Source: Dyella halodurans (lineage in GTDB: Bacteria; Pseudomonadota; Gammaproteobacteria; Xanthomonadales; Rhodanobacteraceae). From it: 64,000 bases of DNA. Below, one piece after another: positions 7,847 through 17,346 of this stretch. The position numbers were made by a program, and so were the translations under genes. Numbering within the stretch: the first letter of the stretch is position 1; each line of letters begins with the position of its first letter. Below the pieces are notes generated by a model. It was given only the letters and a program-made list of their open reading frames with translations, did not search any database and had not been told where the DNA came from. The stretch lies in assembly GCF_026283925.1 (NCBI RefSeq), contig NZ_JAPDPF010000007.1:62001-126000 (forward strand), read 5' to 3'.

Positions 7847-9091
7847 ATGTTTCGACCGTTAGAGCTTTTTATCGGCCTGCGTTACACCCGAGCCAAGCGT
7901 CGCAACCAGTTCATCTCCTTCATCTCCACCGTTTCCATCGTGTGCATCGCCATCAGCGTGACCGCGCTGATCACGGTGATGTCGGTGATGAACGGCTTCG
8001 ACAACGAGCTGCGCACGCGCATCCTGGGCGCCATTTCCCATGCCACGGTGTCGGGCCTGCCCGGCGAGAGCGTGCAGAACTGGCCGCGTGCGGTGCAGAT
8101 TACCGATGCCAACAAGCACGTCCTGGGCGCTGCTCCCTACGTGGAGATGCAGGCCTTCCTGCAGGCACGCCGGCCGAGTGGCGCGCTGGTGCGCGGCATC
8201 GAGCCCTCGGAAGAACCGAAGGTATCGGACATCGGTATCCATATGGTGGAAGGCCGTCTGACCGACCTCACGCCAAGCAGCTGGAATATCGTGCTCGGTC
8301 GCGAGCTGGCGATGACGCTCGGCGCCTCCGTGGGCGACAAGATCACCATGGCCGTGCCCGAGCTCCGCGCCACGCCGATGGGCAGCGTGCCGCGGGTGCG
8401 TGGCTTCAAGGTCGTCGGCATCTTCGAGCTGGGCATGCAGGAGTTCGATGCCAATCTCGCGCTCATCAACATGAGCGATGCCGAGAGGCTCAACAGCATG
8501 ACCGGCCCCACCGGCATCCGCCTGCGCCTGGATGACATGTTCAATGCGGGCCTGGTCGCGCATCAGCTGGCCGACCAGCTGGGCCAGGTCTACCGGGTCG
8601 ACACCTGGATGGATAGCCACGCGAATTTCTTCTCTGCCATTTCGATGGAGAAGAAGGTGATGTTCATCATCTTGTCGCTGATCATCCTGGTCGCGGTGAT
8701 CAACCTCATCTCGATGCTGATGATGCTGGTGACCGACAAGCAGGCCGATATCGCGATCCTGCGCACGCTCGGCTCGACGCCGCGCAGCATCATGGGCATG
8801 TTCATGGTGCAGGGCGTGCTGGTCGGCGTGGTCGGCATCGGCTTCGGCGTGGGCCTTGGCTCGCTGCTGTCGTGGAAGCTGCCGGTGATCGTGAAATGGA
8901 TCGAGAACGTCACCGGGGTGACGTTCCTGTCGCCGGACGTGTATTACATCAGCGAACTGCCCAGCAAGCTGCTCGCCAGCGACGTGGGCTGGGTGGCCTT
9001 GATCACCTTCCTGTTCTCCTTGCTTGCCACCCTCTATCCCGCGTGGCGCGCCTCGCGTACCCAGCCGGCACAGGCGCTGCGTTATGAATAA
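7847..9091 (+). CDS. lolC: Lipoprotein-releasing ABC transporter permease LolC/LolE
   Basis: A 414-residue inner-membrane permease. It starts with the family signature [21 protein letters not shown] and one helix, followed by a large periplasmic MacB_PCD-like domain (about 45-260) and three C-terminal helices in an FtsX domain (about 268-405). With LolD it extracts outer-membrane lipoproteins from the inner membrane and hands them to LolA. Only one permease gene is seen here beside lolD, so this could be a LolC/E hybrid (LolF-type) or a second permease may lie elsewhere. The stop overlaps the lolD start. Confidence 0.92.
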   Translation: MFRPLELFIGLRYTRAKRRNQFISFISTVSIVCIAISVTALITVMSVMNGFDNELRTRILGAISHATVSGLPGESVQNWPRAVQITDANKHVLGAAPYVEMQAFLQARRPSGALVRGIEPSEEPKVSDIGIHMVEGRLTDLTPSSWNIVLGRELAMTLGASVGDKITMAVPELRATPMGSVPRVRGFKVVGIFELGMQEFDANLALINMSDAERLNSMTGPTGIRLRLDDMFNAGLVAHQLADQLGQVYRVDTWMDSHANFFSAISMEKKVMFIILSLIILVAVINLISMLMMLVTDKQADIAILRTLGSTPRSIMGMFMVQGVLVGVVGIGFGVGLGSLLSWKLPVIVKWIENVTGVTFLSPDVYYISELPSKLLASDVGWVALITFLFSLLATLYPAWRASRTQPAQALRYE

Positions 9092-9794
9092 GCCCATGAC
9101 ATCTACCAACGACATCGTGCTGCGTGCCAGCAACATCGCCAAGGTCTACGAAGAAGGCGACCTGAAGACCGACGTGCTTGCCGATGTCAGCTTCACGCTG
9201 AAGCGCGGCGAGACGCTGGCCATCGTCGGCGCCTCGGGCTCGGGCAAGAGCACGCTGCTGCACATCATTGGCGGCCTCGACACCTTGACCCGCGGCGACG
9301 TGGAGGTGGAAGGGCAGAACCTTTCCCGTCTTTCCGATGCCGATCGTGGTCGCGTGCGCAATCGCTCGATGGGTTTCATCTACCAGTTCCATCACCTGCT
9401 GCCCGAGTTCACCGCGCTGGAGAATGTGTGCATGCCGCTGCTGATCCGCGGCGTGGCCATCACCGAGGCGGAGCGCCAGGCGACGGCCTTGCTGGAACGC
9501 GTGGGCCTGGGCAAGCGCTTGCAGCATAAGCCGGGCGAACTGTCGGGTGGCGAGCGCCAGCGTTGCGCGGTGGCGCGTGCACTGGTGACGCGGCCCGCTT
9601 GCGTGCTGGGCGACGAGCCCACCGGCAATCTCGACGAAGGCAATGCGGCGCAGGTCTACGACCTGATGCTGGAGCTCAATCGCGAGATCGGCACCAGCTT
9701 CATCCTGGTGACCCACGACAATCGCCTGGCGGCGCGCATGGACCGTACGCTGGAACTGCACAACGGCGTGCTGATAGAGAAGATTCACGCCTGA
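9084..9794 (+). CDS. lolD: Lipoprotein-releasing ABC transporter ATPase LolD
   Basis: A 236-residue ABC ATPase. Walker A is at about 49-57 (GASGSGKST), the signature [15 protein letters not shown] near 152 and Walker B with D-E-P-T-G-N-L-D near 175, which is typical of the LolD/MacB class. The ATG at 9084 overlaps the lolC stop by 8 bases; a second ATG at 9096 would remove four residues. It drives LolCE-dependent release of lipoproteins, several of which are encoded in this window. Confidence 0.95.
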   Translation: MNKPMTSTNDIVLRASNIAKVYEEGDLKTDVLADVSFTLKRGETLAIVGASGSGKSTLLHIIGGLDTLTRGDVEVEGQNLSRLSDADRGRVRNRSMGFIYQFHHLLPEFTALENVCMPLLIRGVAITEAERQATALLERVGLGKRLQHKPGELSGGERQRCAVARALVTRPACVLGDEPTGNLDEGNAAQVYDLMLELNREIGTSFILVTHDNRLAARMDRTLELHNGVLIEKIHA

Positions 9795-9903
9795 GCGCGG
9801 GCGTTCTTCAGCCACCAGCTTGAGCCAAGGCCTACATGCAGGCTGCCGCTGAGCAGGTACGTGGGCACTAAGCTGTCGCCGTCCTCAGGGAAGGAGGTGG
9901 CTG

Positions 9904-12204
9904 ATGCTGCACCGGGACGGCGCGATCGTGCCGGGCATGCTGCTGCTGATGGGCGTGCTGGTCGTGCAGTGGCTGCCGGCGCTGCCTTCGCGCATCGCGT
10001 GCGTGGTGTTGGCGGTTCTTGCGCTGGGTCTGGCGTGGCGCGTTCCGCGTCTGCGTTGGCTCGCCTGGGCGCTGTTTGGCGTTGCCTGGGCGTGTTGGCG
10101 CGGTGGCCTGGCGATGGAGTCGCGACTTCCTCGCGACTGGGAAGGTCGCGACCTGCAGGTTGTCGGCACGATCAGCGACCTACCCGTACGCCGCGACGAT
10201 GCCACGGGTTTTGTCCTGGCGGTGGCCCGTGCCGAGCTGGATGGCATGCCGGTCACCTGGCGTGGACGCGTGCGGGTGAACTGGTACAACGACGCGCCAC
10301 CCATCGCGCCCTGCGGTCGTTGGCGGTTGACCTTGCGCGTGAAGCGGCCGCGCGGCCTGATCAATCCCGGCGGCAGCGATAGCGAGCGCACGGCCCTGGA
10401 GCGCGGCATCGTGGCCACCGCTTATGTGCGCGACGATCCTTCCAATGCAGCGCTCGCTGCGGCAGGTTTTTGCATTGACGGCGTGCGCGATGCGATCAGT
10501 CGCCGCATTGCCGCGCGCGTTGCCGATACGCACGACGCTGCGCTGTTGCAGGTGTTCGCGGTGGGCGATACCCGCGGCTTGAATCAGCAGGACTGGGAGG
10601 TCGCGCGGGCCAATGGCATTCCACACCTGATTTCGATTTCCGGTTTCCACGTGGGCGTGGCGGCGTTGTTCGGCATCTGGTTGGCGCGGCTGCTCTACTG
10701 GGCGTTGCCGGCCTGGAGCTTGTGGGTGCCGCGACCGCAGGCCCAGGCGGCCAGCGCGCTGCTCGCTGCCGGCATGTACAGCGCGCTGGCCGGCTTTGGC
10801 CTGCCGACGGTGCGAACGCTGTTGATGATCGGTGTGGTGGCGCTTGCTCGTTGCCTGCGGCGCCAACCGACCGGACTGCAATCGCTGGCCCTGGCCCTGG
10901 TGGTCGTCCTGCTGTTCGACCCGCTGAGCGTGTTGGCCGCGGGCTTCTGGCTGTCCTTTGTCGGCGTGGCGTTCCTCATGCTTTGCCTGACCACGCGTGG
11001 TCGTGGCCTGCGCGGCTTCCTGCATGAATTGTCAGCGGGCCAACTGGTCATGACGCTGTCGCTGCTGCCACTCACCATGTGGTTCTTCGGCGAGGCCTCG
11101 CTGGTGGGCGCCTTGTCCAATCTGATCGCGGTGCCGTTCGTCAGTTTCGTGATCGTGCCTTGCGCCTTGCTCGGCATGCTGCTGCTCGGGCTGTGCCCAC
11201 CACTCGCTACGCCCATGCTGTGGCTGGCCAGCCAGCTGGCACACGTCCAATGGTGGTTGCTGGAACAGATGGCGACCTGGCCGGGCGCCCACTGGTATCT
11301 GCCCGAGGTTCGCCTGTGGGCGTTGCTGCTGGCGACGGTGGGGGCGCTTTGGTTGTTCACGCCGCGCGGCGTGCCGCTGCGTTGGCTGGGTGGGCTGTTG
11401 TTTCTGCCCTTGCTGTTGCCGCCGCGCGCCTCGCTGGGCGACGGAGCGTTCCAGTTATGGGTATTGGATGTGGGGCAGGGCTTGGCCGTCTTGGTGCGCA
11501 CCCAGCACCATGCCCTGGTGTATGACGCCGGCGCGCGCTACCCATCGGATTTTGATCTTGGCGAGGCCGTAGTGCTGCGCTCCATGCGCGCGTTGGGTGT
11601 CGACAGCCTGGATCTGCTGGTGGCTAGCCATGCCGACAATGATCACGCGGGCGGGGTGCCGGTCGTGGCGATGGCGTTTCCCGCGGCCCAGCGTGTTTCC
11701 GGCGAACCGGAACGCCTGTCTTTGCCGATGGCGCCATGCGTGGCCGGACAAATATGGGCCTGGGACGGCGTGACCGTGCGCGTGCTGCCGTCAGCGGCGC
11801 CATCGGGGGCGAGCAACGACCGTTCCTGCGTACTGCTGGTCGAGGGGCGTGGTGGCCGGGCCTTGCTCACCGGCGACATCTCCGCGCGCATCGAACCCAC
11901 GGTGGCCGGCGACTTGGCGCCAGGTCCGCCCTTGGTGCTGTCGGTGCCGCATCACGGCAGCCGTAGCTCGTCCAGTGCCGCCTTCCTCCAGGCGACCCAG
12001 CCGACGCTGGCGCTGATTTCCGCCGGCTGGCGCAACCGTTTCCGGCATCCGCATCCACTGGTCATTCAGCGCTACGAGGACGCTGGCATTCCCTGGCTGA
12101 ACACGGCTACCGCCGGTGCCATCCAGGTCGATTTCCCCGCCGATGCGCCGCCCCGGCTGACATCCCGGTGGCGCCAGCGCCAGCCGCGCTATTGGCGCGA
12201 ATAG
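9904..12204 (+). CDS. comEC: DNA uptake channel ComEC/Rec2
   Basis: A 766-residue multi-helix membrane protein. It has an N-terminal DUF4131 region, then a Competence domain with GDTRGLNQQDWEVA and HLISISGFHVG (about 220-250) and many helices to about residue 500. The C-terminal metallo-beta-lactamase-like domain has LDVGQGLAVLV, VYDAGARY, SHADNDHAGG and PHHGSRSSSS. This is the full architecture of ComEC, the inner-membrane channel for single-stranded DNA during natural transformation. A strong GGAAGGAGG site precedes the ATG. The preceding 109-base gap shows no terminator. Position before exbBD-msbA-lpxK is conserved in related bacteria. Confidence 0.95.
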   Translation: MLHRDGAIVPGMLLLMGVLVVQWLPALPSRIACVVLAVLALGLAWRVPRLRWLAWALFGVAWACWRGGLAMESRLPRDWEGRDLQVVGTISDLPVRRDDATGFVLAVARAELDGMPVTWRGRVRVNWYNDAPPIAPCGRWRLTLRVKRPRGLINPGGSDSERTALERGIVATAYVRDDPSNAALAAAGFCIDGVRDAISRRIAARVADTHDAALLQVFAVGDTRGLNQQDWEVARANGIPHLISISGFHVGVAALFGIWLARLLYWALPAWSLWVPRPQAQAASALLAAGMYSALAGFGLPTVRTLLMIGVVALARCLRRQPTGLQSLALALVVVLLFDPLSVLAAGFWLSFVGVAFLMLCLTTRGRGLRGFLHELSAGQLVMTLSLLPLTMWFFGEASLVGALSNLIAVPFVSFVIVPCALLGMLLLGLCPPLATPMLWLASQLAHVQWWLLEQMATWPGAHWYLPEVRLWALLLATVGALWLFTPRGVPLRWLGGLLFLPLLLPPRASLGDGAFQLWVLDVGQGLAVLVRTQHHALVYDAGARYPSDFDLGEAVVLRSMRALGVDSLDLLVASHADNDHAGGVPVVAMAFPAAQRVSGEPERLSLPMAPCVAGQIWAWDGVTVRVLPSAAPSGASNDRSCVLLVEGRGGRALLTGDISARIEPTVAGDLAPGPPLVLSVPHHGSRSSSSAAFLQATQPTLALISAGWRNRFRHPHPLVIQRYEDAGIPWLNTATAGAIQVDFPADAPPRLTSRWRQRQPRYWRE

Positions 12205-12319
12205 GCCGCGACAGCGCGCCCGCGGGAGAATATGAACGGCTGGCCCGGCCCCCGATTCCGCACCCCAATCCAGCTTTTTGCACAACTGCCACCGGTGCCG
12301 CGGAACGGCCGGATGGGAC

Positions 12320-12328
12320 TGTTATGAT
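12320..12328 (+). promoter_or_regulatory. Candidate extended -10 promoter for exbB
   Basis: TG-T-TATGAT forms an extended -10 element with no clear -35 box. The predicted start of transcription near 12335 would give a leader of about 30 bases before the exbB GTG. Confidence 0.35.
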
Positions 12329-12364
12329 GCGCCCTTCCTACCGATCGAGTGGCGCGGAGTCGTT

Positions 12365-13027
12365 GTGCTGGAAATCCTGATGGCTGGTGGCTGGGCGATG
12401 TTGCCCATCCTGATCTGTTCGGCGGTCGCCCTGGCGATCGTGCTGGAGCGTTGCTGGACGCTGCGTCGTCGCTCGGTGCTGCCGCCCGGTTTGGGCGACG
12501 AAGTACGCAACTGGGCGCGTTCGGGCCAGTTGGACCCGAATCACCTGACGGCCCTGGCCAACGGTTCGCCGCTGGGTGAGCTGCTCGCCTCGGCCTTGGC
12601 TGTGCGCAATCGCCCGCGCGAGCTGATCAAGGAGCGCATCGAGGATACCGGCCGCCACGTCGTGCATCGCATGGAGCGTTATCTCAACACGCTCGGCACG
12701 ATTGCCTTGATCGGCCCGCTGCTCGGCCTGCTGGGCACGGTGATCGGCCTGATCCGCATGTTCATGGACGTGATGAAGGGCGGGGTGGGCGATCCCATGA
12801 AGATGGCGGGCGGCATCGGCGAGGCGCTGATCTGCACGGCCACCGGCCTGGTCGTGGCGATCCCGGCTTACGTGCTGCATCGCTATTTCCGTTCCAAGGT
12901 GGCCGGCTACTGCGTGGAGATGGAGCGGCAGGCCACCGAGCTGCTCGATGAGCTGACCATCGTCCAGCAGCCGGCGCCGCGTACGCGCGCCGCAGCGCGT
13001 GCCACGACCGAGTCGAGCGCGGGCTGA
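12365..13027 (+). CDS. exbB: MotA/TolQ/ExbB proton channel family protein
   Basis: A 220-residue inner-membrane protein with three helices (about 4-24, 112-135, 158-180). The GTG at 12365 is chosen because a GGAG site lies 5 bases before it. The TolQ/ExbB core is clear: TLGTIALIGPLLGLLGTVIG, GIGEALICTATGL and VVAIPAYVLHRYF. With ExbD it forms a proton-driven motor for a TonB- or Tol-like system. Placement directly upstream of exbD, msbA and lpxK is typical of the 'ExbB2' locus in this group, with no tonB beside it. The C-terminus ends in a basic Ala/Arg-rich tail. Confidence 0.92.
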   Translation: MLEILMAGGWAMLPILICSAVALAIVLERCWTLRRRSVLPPGLGDEVRNWARSGQLDPNHLTALANGSPLGELLASALAVRNRPRELIKERIEDTGRHVVHRMERYLNTLGTIALIGPLLGLLGTVIGLIRMFMDVMKGGVGDPMKMAGGIGEALICTATGLVVAIPAYVLHRYFRSKVAGYCVEMERQATELLDELTIVQQPAPRTRAAARATTESSAG

Positions 13028-13030
13028 CGC

Positions 13031-13462
13031 ATGCGTATTGGCAACGATCGCCGGCAGGACGATTTCGAGATCAATGTAATCTCGCTGATCGACGTGCTGC
13101 TAACCCTGCTGATGTTTTTCGTGCTGACCACCACCTTCATCCAGCACTCGCGGATGCAGGTGACGCTGCCCAAGGCCAGTGCCGAGGAACGCGACATGCA
13201 GGCCCCCGCGCTCACCGTCGTGGTGGACCGCGACGGCCATTTCTATGTGGGCAGCGATGAAGTGCTCGGCGAAGGCGTCGAACCGCTCAAACAGGCCATC
13301 GCCAACGTCGCCGGCGACGATCGCGAGCGTCAGGTGACCATCCGCGCCGACGCCATGACGGCACATCAGAACGTCGTCATGGCCATGGATGCGCTGGGCC
13401 AGTTGGGCTTTAGCAAACTATCCATTGCCACGACGCCGACGCAGGAGCAGGGCAAGCCGTGA
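13031..13462 (+). CDS. exbD: ExbD/TolR biopolymer transport protein
   Basis: A 143-residue protein with a short cytoplasmic start, one helix, and a periplasmic domain. The helix IDVLLTLLMFFVLTTTF carries the conserved Asp (about residue 21) that relays protons. The C-terminal part (about 60-135) has the ExbD fold pattern with VTIRADAMTAHQNVV. The stop overlaps the msbA start (GTGA). It partners the upstream exbB product. Confidence 0.93.
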   Translation: MRIGNDRRQDDFEINVISLIDVLLTLLMFFVLTTTFIQHSRMQVTLPKASAEERDMQAPALTVVVDRDGHFYVGSDEVLGEGVEPLKQAIANVAGDDRERQVTIRADAMTAHQNVVMAMDALGQLGFSKLSIATTPTQEQGKP

Positions 13463-15231
13463 GCAAGAAGAACAAAGGGGTTTGGGATGCCGAGGCGTGG
13501 CAGACCTACCGGCGACTGATTGGTTACACCAGCCCCTATAAGCTGATCGTCGTCCTGACCGTGCTGGGCATGGCCGTGGATGTCGGTTGCCTGGCGCTGT
13601 TCACCAAGCTGATCCAGCCCATGCTGGACGACATGTTTACGCACAAGTCGGCCTATCTGATCTTCTGGATGCCGATCTGGATCCTTTCGATCTTCGTCGT
13701 ACGTGCGTTCGGCACGTTTGCCTCGGACTATGGCATCGCCTATGTCGGGCGCAACGTCGTGCAGGTGATCCGACAACAGGTTTTCGCGGCCTATCTGCGT
13801 CTGCCCGCTCCGTTCTTCTCCGAAGAAGCGTCGGGGCATCAGATAGCGCGGATCACCTATACCTCGGAGCAGGTCGCCTCGGCGACCACCGATTCGCTCA
13901 AGGTCATGGTGACCGAAAGCCTCATGGTGGTGAGCATGCTGGGCGTGATGCTCTTTCAGAGCATTTACCTCACGCTTGCACTCTTCGTGCTGGCGCCAAC
14001 CGTGCTGCTGATCGCCACCGTGGTGAGCCGGCGTTATCGTCGGATCAGCGGGCGTATCCAGGACATGATGGGAACGGTGACGGGCGCGGTCGAAGAAGCC
14101 GTCAACGCGCATCGCGAAGTGCGCATCTACGGTGGCCAGGATTCCGAGCGCGAGCGATTCGATGAGGTGGCCGAGCGCACGCGGACCCTCAATCTCAAAG
14201 TGTCGATGACCAGTTCGCTGTCCAGTTCCACCGTCCAGACCATGGGCGGGGCGGCGATTGCGGCGCTGGTGCTGTTGGCGACGCGTCCAGGCGTGCTGGG
14301 CCACATGTCGCCGGGTATCTTCTTCTCCGTGCTGACGGCCATGGGCGCGATGATGCCATCGCTCAAGCGCCTGACCGGTGTGCAGGGCAGTGTCCAGCGC
14401 GGCCTGATCGCAGCGAAGGATCTGTTCGGCATCCTCGACAGGCCACCGGAGATCGATAGCGGCACGCTGCCCATCTCGCGTTGCGTCGGCGATATCACGT
14501 TCAGCGGCGTGCACCTCAGCTATCGCGATTCGACCGAAGAAGCCCTGCGTGGCGTCAATCTGCACTGTCGTCCCGGCACGGTGACGGCGCTGGTCGGGCG
14601 TTCGGGCAGCGGCAAGAGCAGCCTGGCAAGCCTGCTGCCTCGTTTCTACGAACCCACGGCTGGCCAAGTGCTGCTCGATGGTCACGCCCTCGACGACTAC
14701 CTGCTCGCCGACCTGCGCCAGCAGATCGCCTGGGTGGGCCAGAATGTGGTGATGTTCGACGACACCGTGGCCAACAACATCGCCTACGGTGAACTGGCCG
14801 GTGCCAGCGAGCAGGACATCGTCGCTGCCGCCGAAGTGGCCAATGCGATGGAGTTCATCAGCCGCATGCCACAGGGCCTGCAAAGCCGCGTCGGAGAGCG
14901 CGGTGGCATGTTGTCCGGCGGCCAGCGGCAACGCATCGCGATCGCCCGGGCCATCCTCAAGAACGCACCCATCCTGGTGCTCGACGAGGCGACCAGCGCG
15001 CTGGATACGGAATCTGAGCGGCTGATCCAGCAGGCACTGCAGCGACTGATGAAAGACCGCACGACCCTGGTGATCGCGCATCGCCTTTCCACCATCGAGC
15101 ATGCTGACCAGATCGCCGTGATGGACCAGGGTCGTATCGTCGAGCGCGGCACCCATGCTGAACTACTGGAATTGGGCGGCCAGTACGCGGCGCTCCATCG
15201 AATGCAGTTCCACAACCCGGGCAGTGACTGA
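13459..15231 (+). CDS. msbA: Lipid A flippase MsbA
   Basis: A 590-residue half-transporter starting with GTG that overlaps the exbD stop. Residues about 20-310 form a six-helix ABC exporter domain. The nucleotide-binding domain has Walker A GRSGSGKSS near 380, signature LSGGQRQRIAIARA near 485 and Walker B ILVLDEATSALD. Its position immediately before lpxK is the standard msbA-lpxK pairing, so the substrate is inferred to be lipid A-core flipped across the inner membrane. Confidence 0.95.
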   Translation: MSKKNKGVWDAEAWQTYRRLIGYTSPYKLIVVLTVLGMAVDVGCLALFTKLIQPMLDDMFTHKSAYLIFWMPIWILSIFVVRAFGTFASDYGIAYVGRNVVQVIRQQVFAAYLRLPAPFFSEEASGHQIARITYTSEQVASATTDSLKVMVTESLMVVSMLGVMLFQSIYLTLALFVLAPTVLLIATVVSRRYRRISGRIQDMMGTVTGAVEEAVNAHREVRIYGGQDSERERFDEVAERTRTLNLKVSMTSSLSSSTVQTMGGAAIAALVLLATRPGVLGHMSPGIFFSVLTAMGAMMPSLKRLTGVQGSVQRGLIAAKDLFGILDRPPEIDSGTLPISRCVGDITFSGVHLSYRDSTEEALRGVNLHCRPGTVTALVGRSGSGKSSLASLLPRFYEPTAGQVLLDGHALDDYLLADLRQQIAWVGQNVVMFDDTVANNIAYGELAGASEQDIVAAAEVANAMEFISRMPQGLQSRVGERGGMLSGGQRQRIAIARAILKNAPILVLDEATSALDTESERLIQQALQRLMKDRTTLVIAHRLSTIEHADQIAVMDQGRIVERGTHAELLELGGQYAALHRMQFHNPGSD

Positions 15232-15240
15232 GGCGCGGCC

Positions 15241-16224
15241 ATGACACTGGCCGAACGTCTTGAATCGGCTTGGTATGGTCCCGGGCGCGCACCGTGGTGG
15301 ACAGCACCGCTTGCCGTGCTCTACGGCGTGGCGATGCGTTGGCGCCGGGTCCTGTATCGGCTTGGCCTGCTGAAACAGGTGCGTTTGCCGGTGCCCGTGG
15401 TGGTCATCGGTAACCTTAGCGTCGGCGGCACCGGCAAGACGCCGGTGACGATCGCCGTGGCTGAAGTCTTGCGCCGACGTGGCTATACGCCAGGCGTCGT
15501 CAGTCGCGGTTATGGCGGTTCGCAGGTCGAGCCCATGCTGCTCGACGCTGCACCCGATCCTGCCCGGGTGGGCGACGAGCCTTGCCTGATCCGCGCCAGC
15601 GACGTCGCCGTGGCCGTAGGGCGCGACCGTCCGGCCGCCGCCAGGCTATTGCTCGATGCCGGCTGTGATGTCGTGATCGCCGACGACGGCCTGCAGCACT
15701 ATGCGCTGGCGCGGGACGTGGAGATCTGCGTGATCGACGGCGTGCGCCGTTTCGGCAATGGGCGGCTGCTGCCCGCCGGCCCGCTGCGCGAACCGCTATC
15801 GCGCCTGCAGCAGGTGGACTTCCGCATCAGCAACGGCGGAGTTCTGGCGCCCGGTGATGTGCCGATGCAGTTGCAAGGTGGGCTGGTGCGGGCGTTGGCT
15901 GACGACCACGTCAAGCCGTTGTCCGACTTCGCCGGGCAAACCGTGCACGCGGTCGCGGCCATCGGCCACCCGCAACGCTTCTTTGCCAGCCTGCGCACGC
16001 AAGGCATCACCGTCGTGGAGCATGCCTTTCCTGATCACCACGCCTTCATGGCGGCCGACCTGGCGTTCGCCGACGGTCGGGCGGTGCTGATGACCGAGAA
16101 GGATGCGGTAAAGTGCCGCGGCTTTGCCCAGGCGCACTGGTGGGCGGTGCCGGTGCGGGCTGTCTTGCCACCGGTGTTCTACGATGATCTGGTGGCTCGA
16201 CTGGCGGCATTGCGCCCGCACTGA
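15241..16224 (+). CDS. lpxK: Tetraacyldisaccharide 4'-kinase
   Basis: A 327-residue lipid A biosynthesis kinase that adds the 4'-phosphate to give lipid IVA. It has an N-terminal membrane-associating segment (about 20-45). An atypical P-loop NLSVGGTGKTPVT is at about 59-70, then SRGYGG and DDGLQHYALARD (about 142-153), all LpxK signatures. It follows msbA by 9 bases. Unlike many relatives, no trm112/kdsB pair follows; a convergent gene lies downstream instead. Confidence 0.96.
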   Translation: MTLAERLESAWYGPGRAPWWTAPLAVLYGVAMRWRRVLYRLGLLKQVRLPVPVVVIGNLSVGGTGKTPVTIAVAEVLRRRGYTPGVVSRGYGGSQVEPMLLDAAPDPARVGDEPCLIRASDVAVAVGRDRPAAARLLLDAGCDVVIADDGLQHYALARDVEICVIDGVRRFGNGRLLPAGPLREPLSRLQQVDFRISNGGVLAPGDVPMQLQGGLVRALADDHVKPLSDFAGQTVHAVAAIGHPQRFFASLRTQGITVVEHAFPDHHAFMAADLAFADGRAVLMTEKDAVKCRGFAQAHWWAVPVRAVLPPVFYDDLVARLAALRPH

Positions 16225-16247
16225 ATGCCCCGTTTCGGGTACAAAAA

Positions 16248-16269
16248 AAGCCGGCCCTGGGGCCGGCTT
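16248..16269. terminator. Intrinsic terminator between convergent genes
   Basis: A 10-bp stem (AAGCCGGCCC / GGGCCGGCTT). On the minus strand it is followed by a 7-base T-run, so it mainly ends the gene at 16290-16757. On the plus strand only CTTGTTT follows, a weaker end for lpxK. Confidence 0.85.
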
Positions 16270-16289
16270 CTTGTTTCACAGCGGAGCGC

Positions 16290-16757
16290 TTACTGGATGC
16301 GCGTGATATTGCCGTTCGGGTCGATCTGCACGATATCGCCCGGACGGATCGCGCTGGCGTCCGGCACGGTGACATTGGCGATGCTGCCGTTGCCCATGCG
16401 GACGTGCACGGTGAAGCTCTGGTGGCCGCCGCCGCTATTGGCGCCGATGCGGTTGCCGGCATAGCCGCCGCCGACCGCGCCGGCCACTGTCGCCAGGGTG
16501 TTGCCCTTGCCCTTGCCGACCTGGTTGCCCAGCACGCCACCGGCGATGCCGCCGATGATGGTGCCGGCCATGCTGTGGTCACTGCCCTGGCTTACGTTCT
16601 GGTCGATCGAGTCGACGGTGCCGCACTGGTCGCAACGCACGTAGATGCCGTCGTTGCGGACCAGGACGTTGCCGCGGGACTGCTGTGCACCGGCGGCAAG
16701 CGGGCTGAGGGCAAGCAGGGCGGCCAGGGGCAGCATGAGAAAGCGTTGCGTAAGCAT
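16290..16757 (-). CDS. Glycine-zipper 2TM-domain exported protein, third paralogue
   Basis: A 155-residue protein with a cleavable signal peptide (MLTQRFLMLPLAALLALSP to about residue 24, A-G-A-Q) and no lipobox. A conserved C-D-Q-C-G pair is near residue 40. The glycine zipper (about 65-105) reads GTIIGGIAGGVLGNQVGKGK then GAVGGGYAGNRIG. The C-terminal 45 residues (VHVRMGNGSIANVTV, PGDIVQIDPNGNI) parallel the end of the protein at 827-1291. Probable periplasmic or outer-membrane-associated protein of unknown function. An AGGTCCC-type leader precedes the ATG. Confidence 0.85.
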   Translation of the reverse strand: MLTQRFLMLPLAALLALSPLAAGAQQSRGNVLVRNDGIYVRCDQCGTVDSIDQNVSQGSDHSMAGTIIGGIAGGVLGNQVGKGKGNTLATVAGAVGGGYAGNRIGANSGGGHQSFTVHVRMGNGSIANVTVPDASAIRPGDIVQIDPNGNITRIQ

Positions 16758-16908
16758 GGGACCTCTCGGGTTGGGATCGGGTACCGCACCAGTCTAATGC
16801 GACAGGCTGAACGATAGGACAAGACAACGCTTATGATGTGCGATCTGTCAGCCAGGCATCGTGATTGATTTGTCACGCGGCCCTGCCCATACCCGTCGGA
16901 GTTCTTCC

Positions 16909-17307
16909 ATGAGCCTTATCCAAGTCCCCGTTTCCTATGGCGAGCTGATCGACAAGATCACCATTCTGGAAATCAAGTCGCAGCAAATCACCGACCCAGC
17001 CAAGCTGGCCAACGTGCGCAACGAACTCGACCTGCTCAACGCGACCTGGTCCAGTGCCGCCGCCTCCCACACCGACATCGCGGACGAGCGTGCCCGCCTG
17101 CTGGCGGTCAACGAGCTGTTGTGGGATATCGAGGACCGCATCCGTCTCAAGGAAAAGGCCCAGGCGTTCGACGCCGAATTCATCGAACTGGCCCGTGCGG
17201 TGTACTTCCGCAACGACGAGCGCGCAGCGGTAAAGCGCGAGATCAACCTGAAGCTTGGCTCACAGCTGGTCGAAGAAAAATCCTACAAGGATTATCGCGC
17301 GCCGTAA
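16909..17307 (+). CDS. DUF6165 family protein
   Basis: A 132-residue soluble protein starting MSLIQVPVSYGELIDKITIL; the ATG is preceded by GGAG. It is rich in long charged helices (RNELDLLNATW, LLWDIEDRIRLKEKA) and ends EEKSYKDYRAP, features of the DUF6165 family. I know members as small proteins found among LPS core genes of Xanthomonadales, and here it sits beside a heptosyltransferase and the Kdo kinase. No catalytic motif is apparent. It is convergent with the GT9 gene. Confidence 0.75.
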   Translation: MSLIQVPVSYGELIDKITILEIKSQQITDPAKLANVRNELDLLNATWSSAAASHTDIADERARLLAVNELLWDIEDRIRLKEKAQAFDAEFIELARAVYFRNDERAAVKREINLKLGSQLVEEKSYKDYRAP

Positions 17308-17318
17308 GCGCGGCTGTG

Positions 17319-17343
17319 CCACGCGGCGGCCATCGCCGCGTGG
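17319..17343. terminator. Weak hairpin between convergent genes
   Basis: A 10-bp perfect stem (CCACGCGGCG / CGCCGCGTGG) fills the 39-base gap between DUF6165 and the GT9 gene. It has no T-run on either side, so termination activity is uncertain. Confidence 0.4.
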
Positions 17344-17346
17344 CGA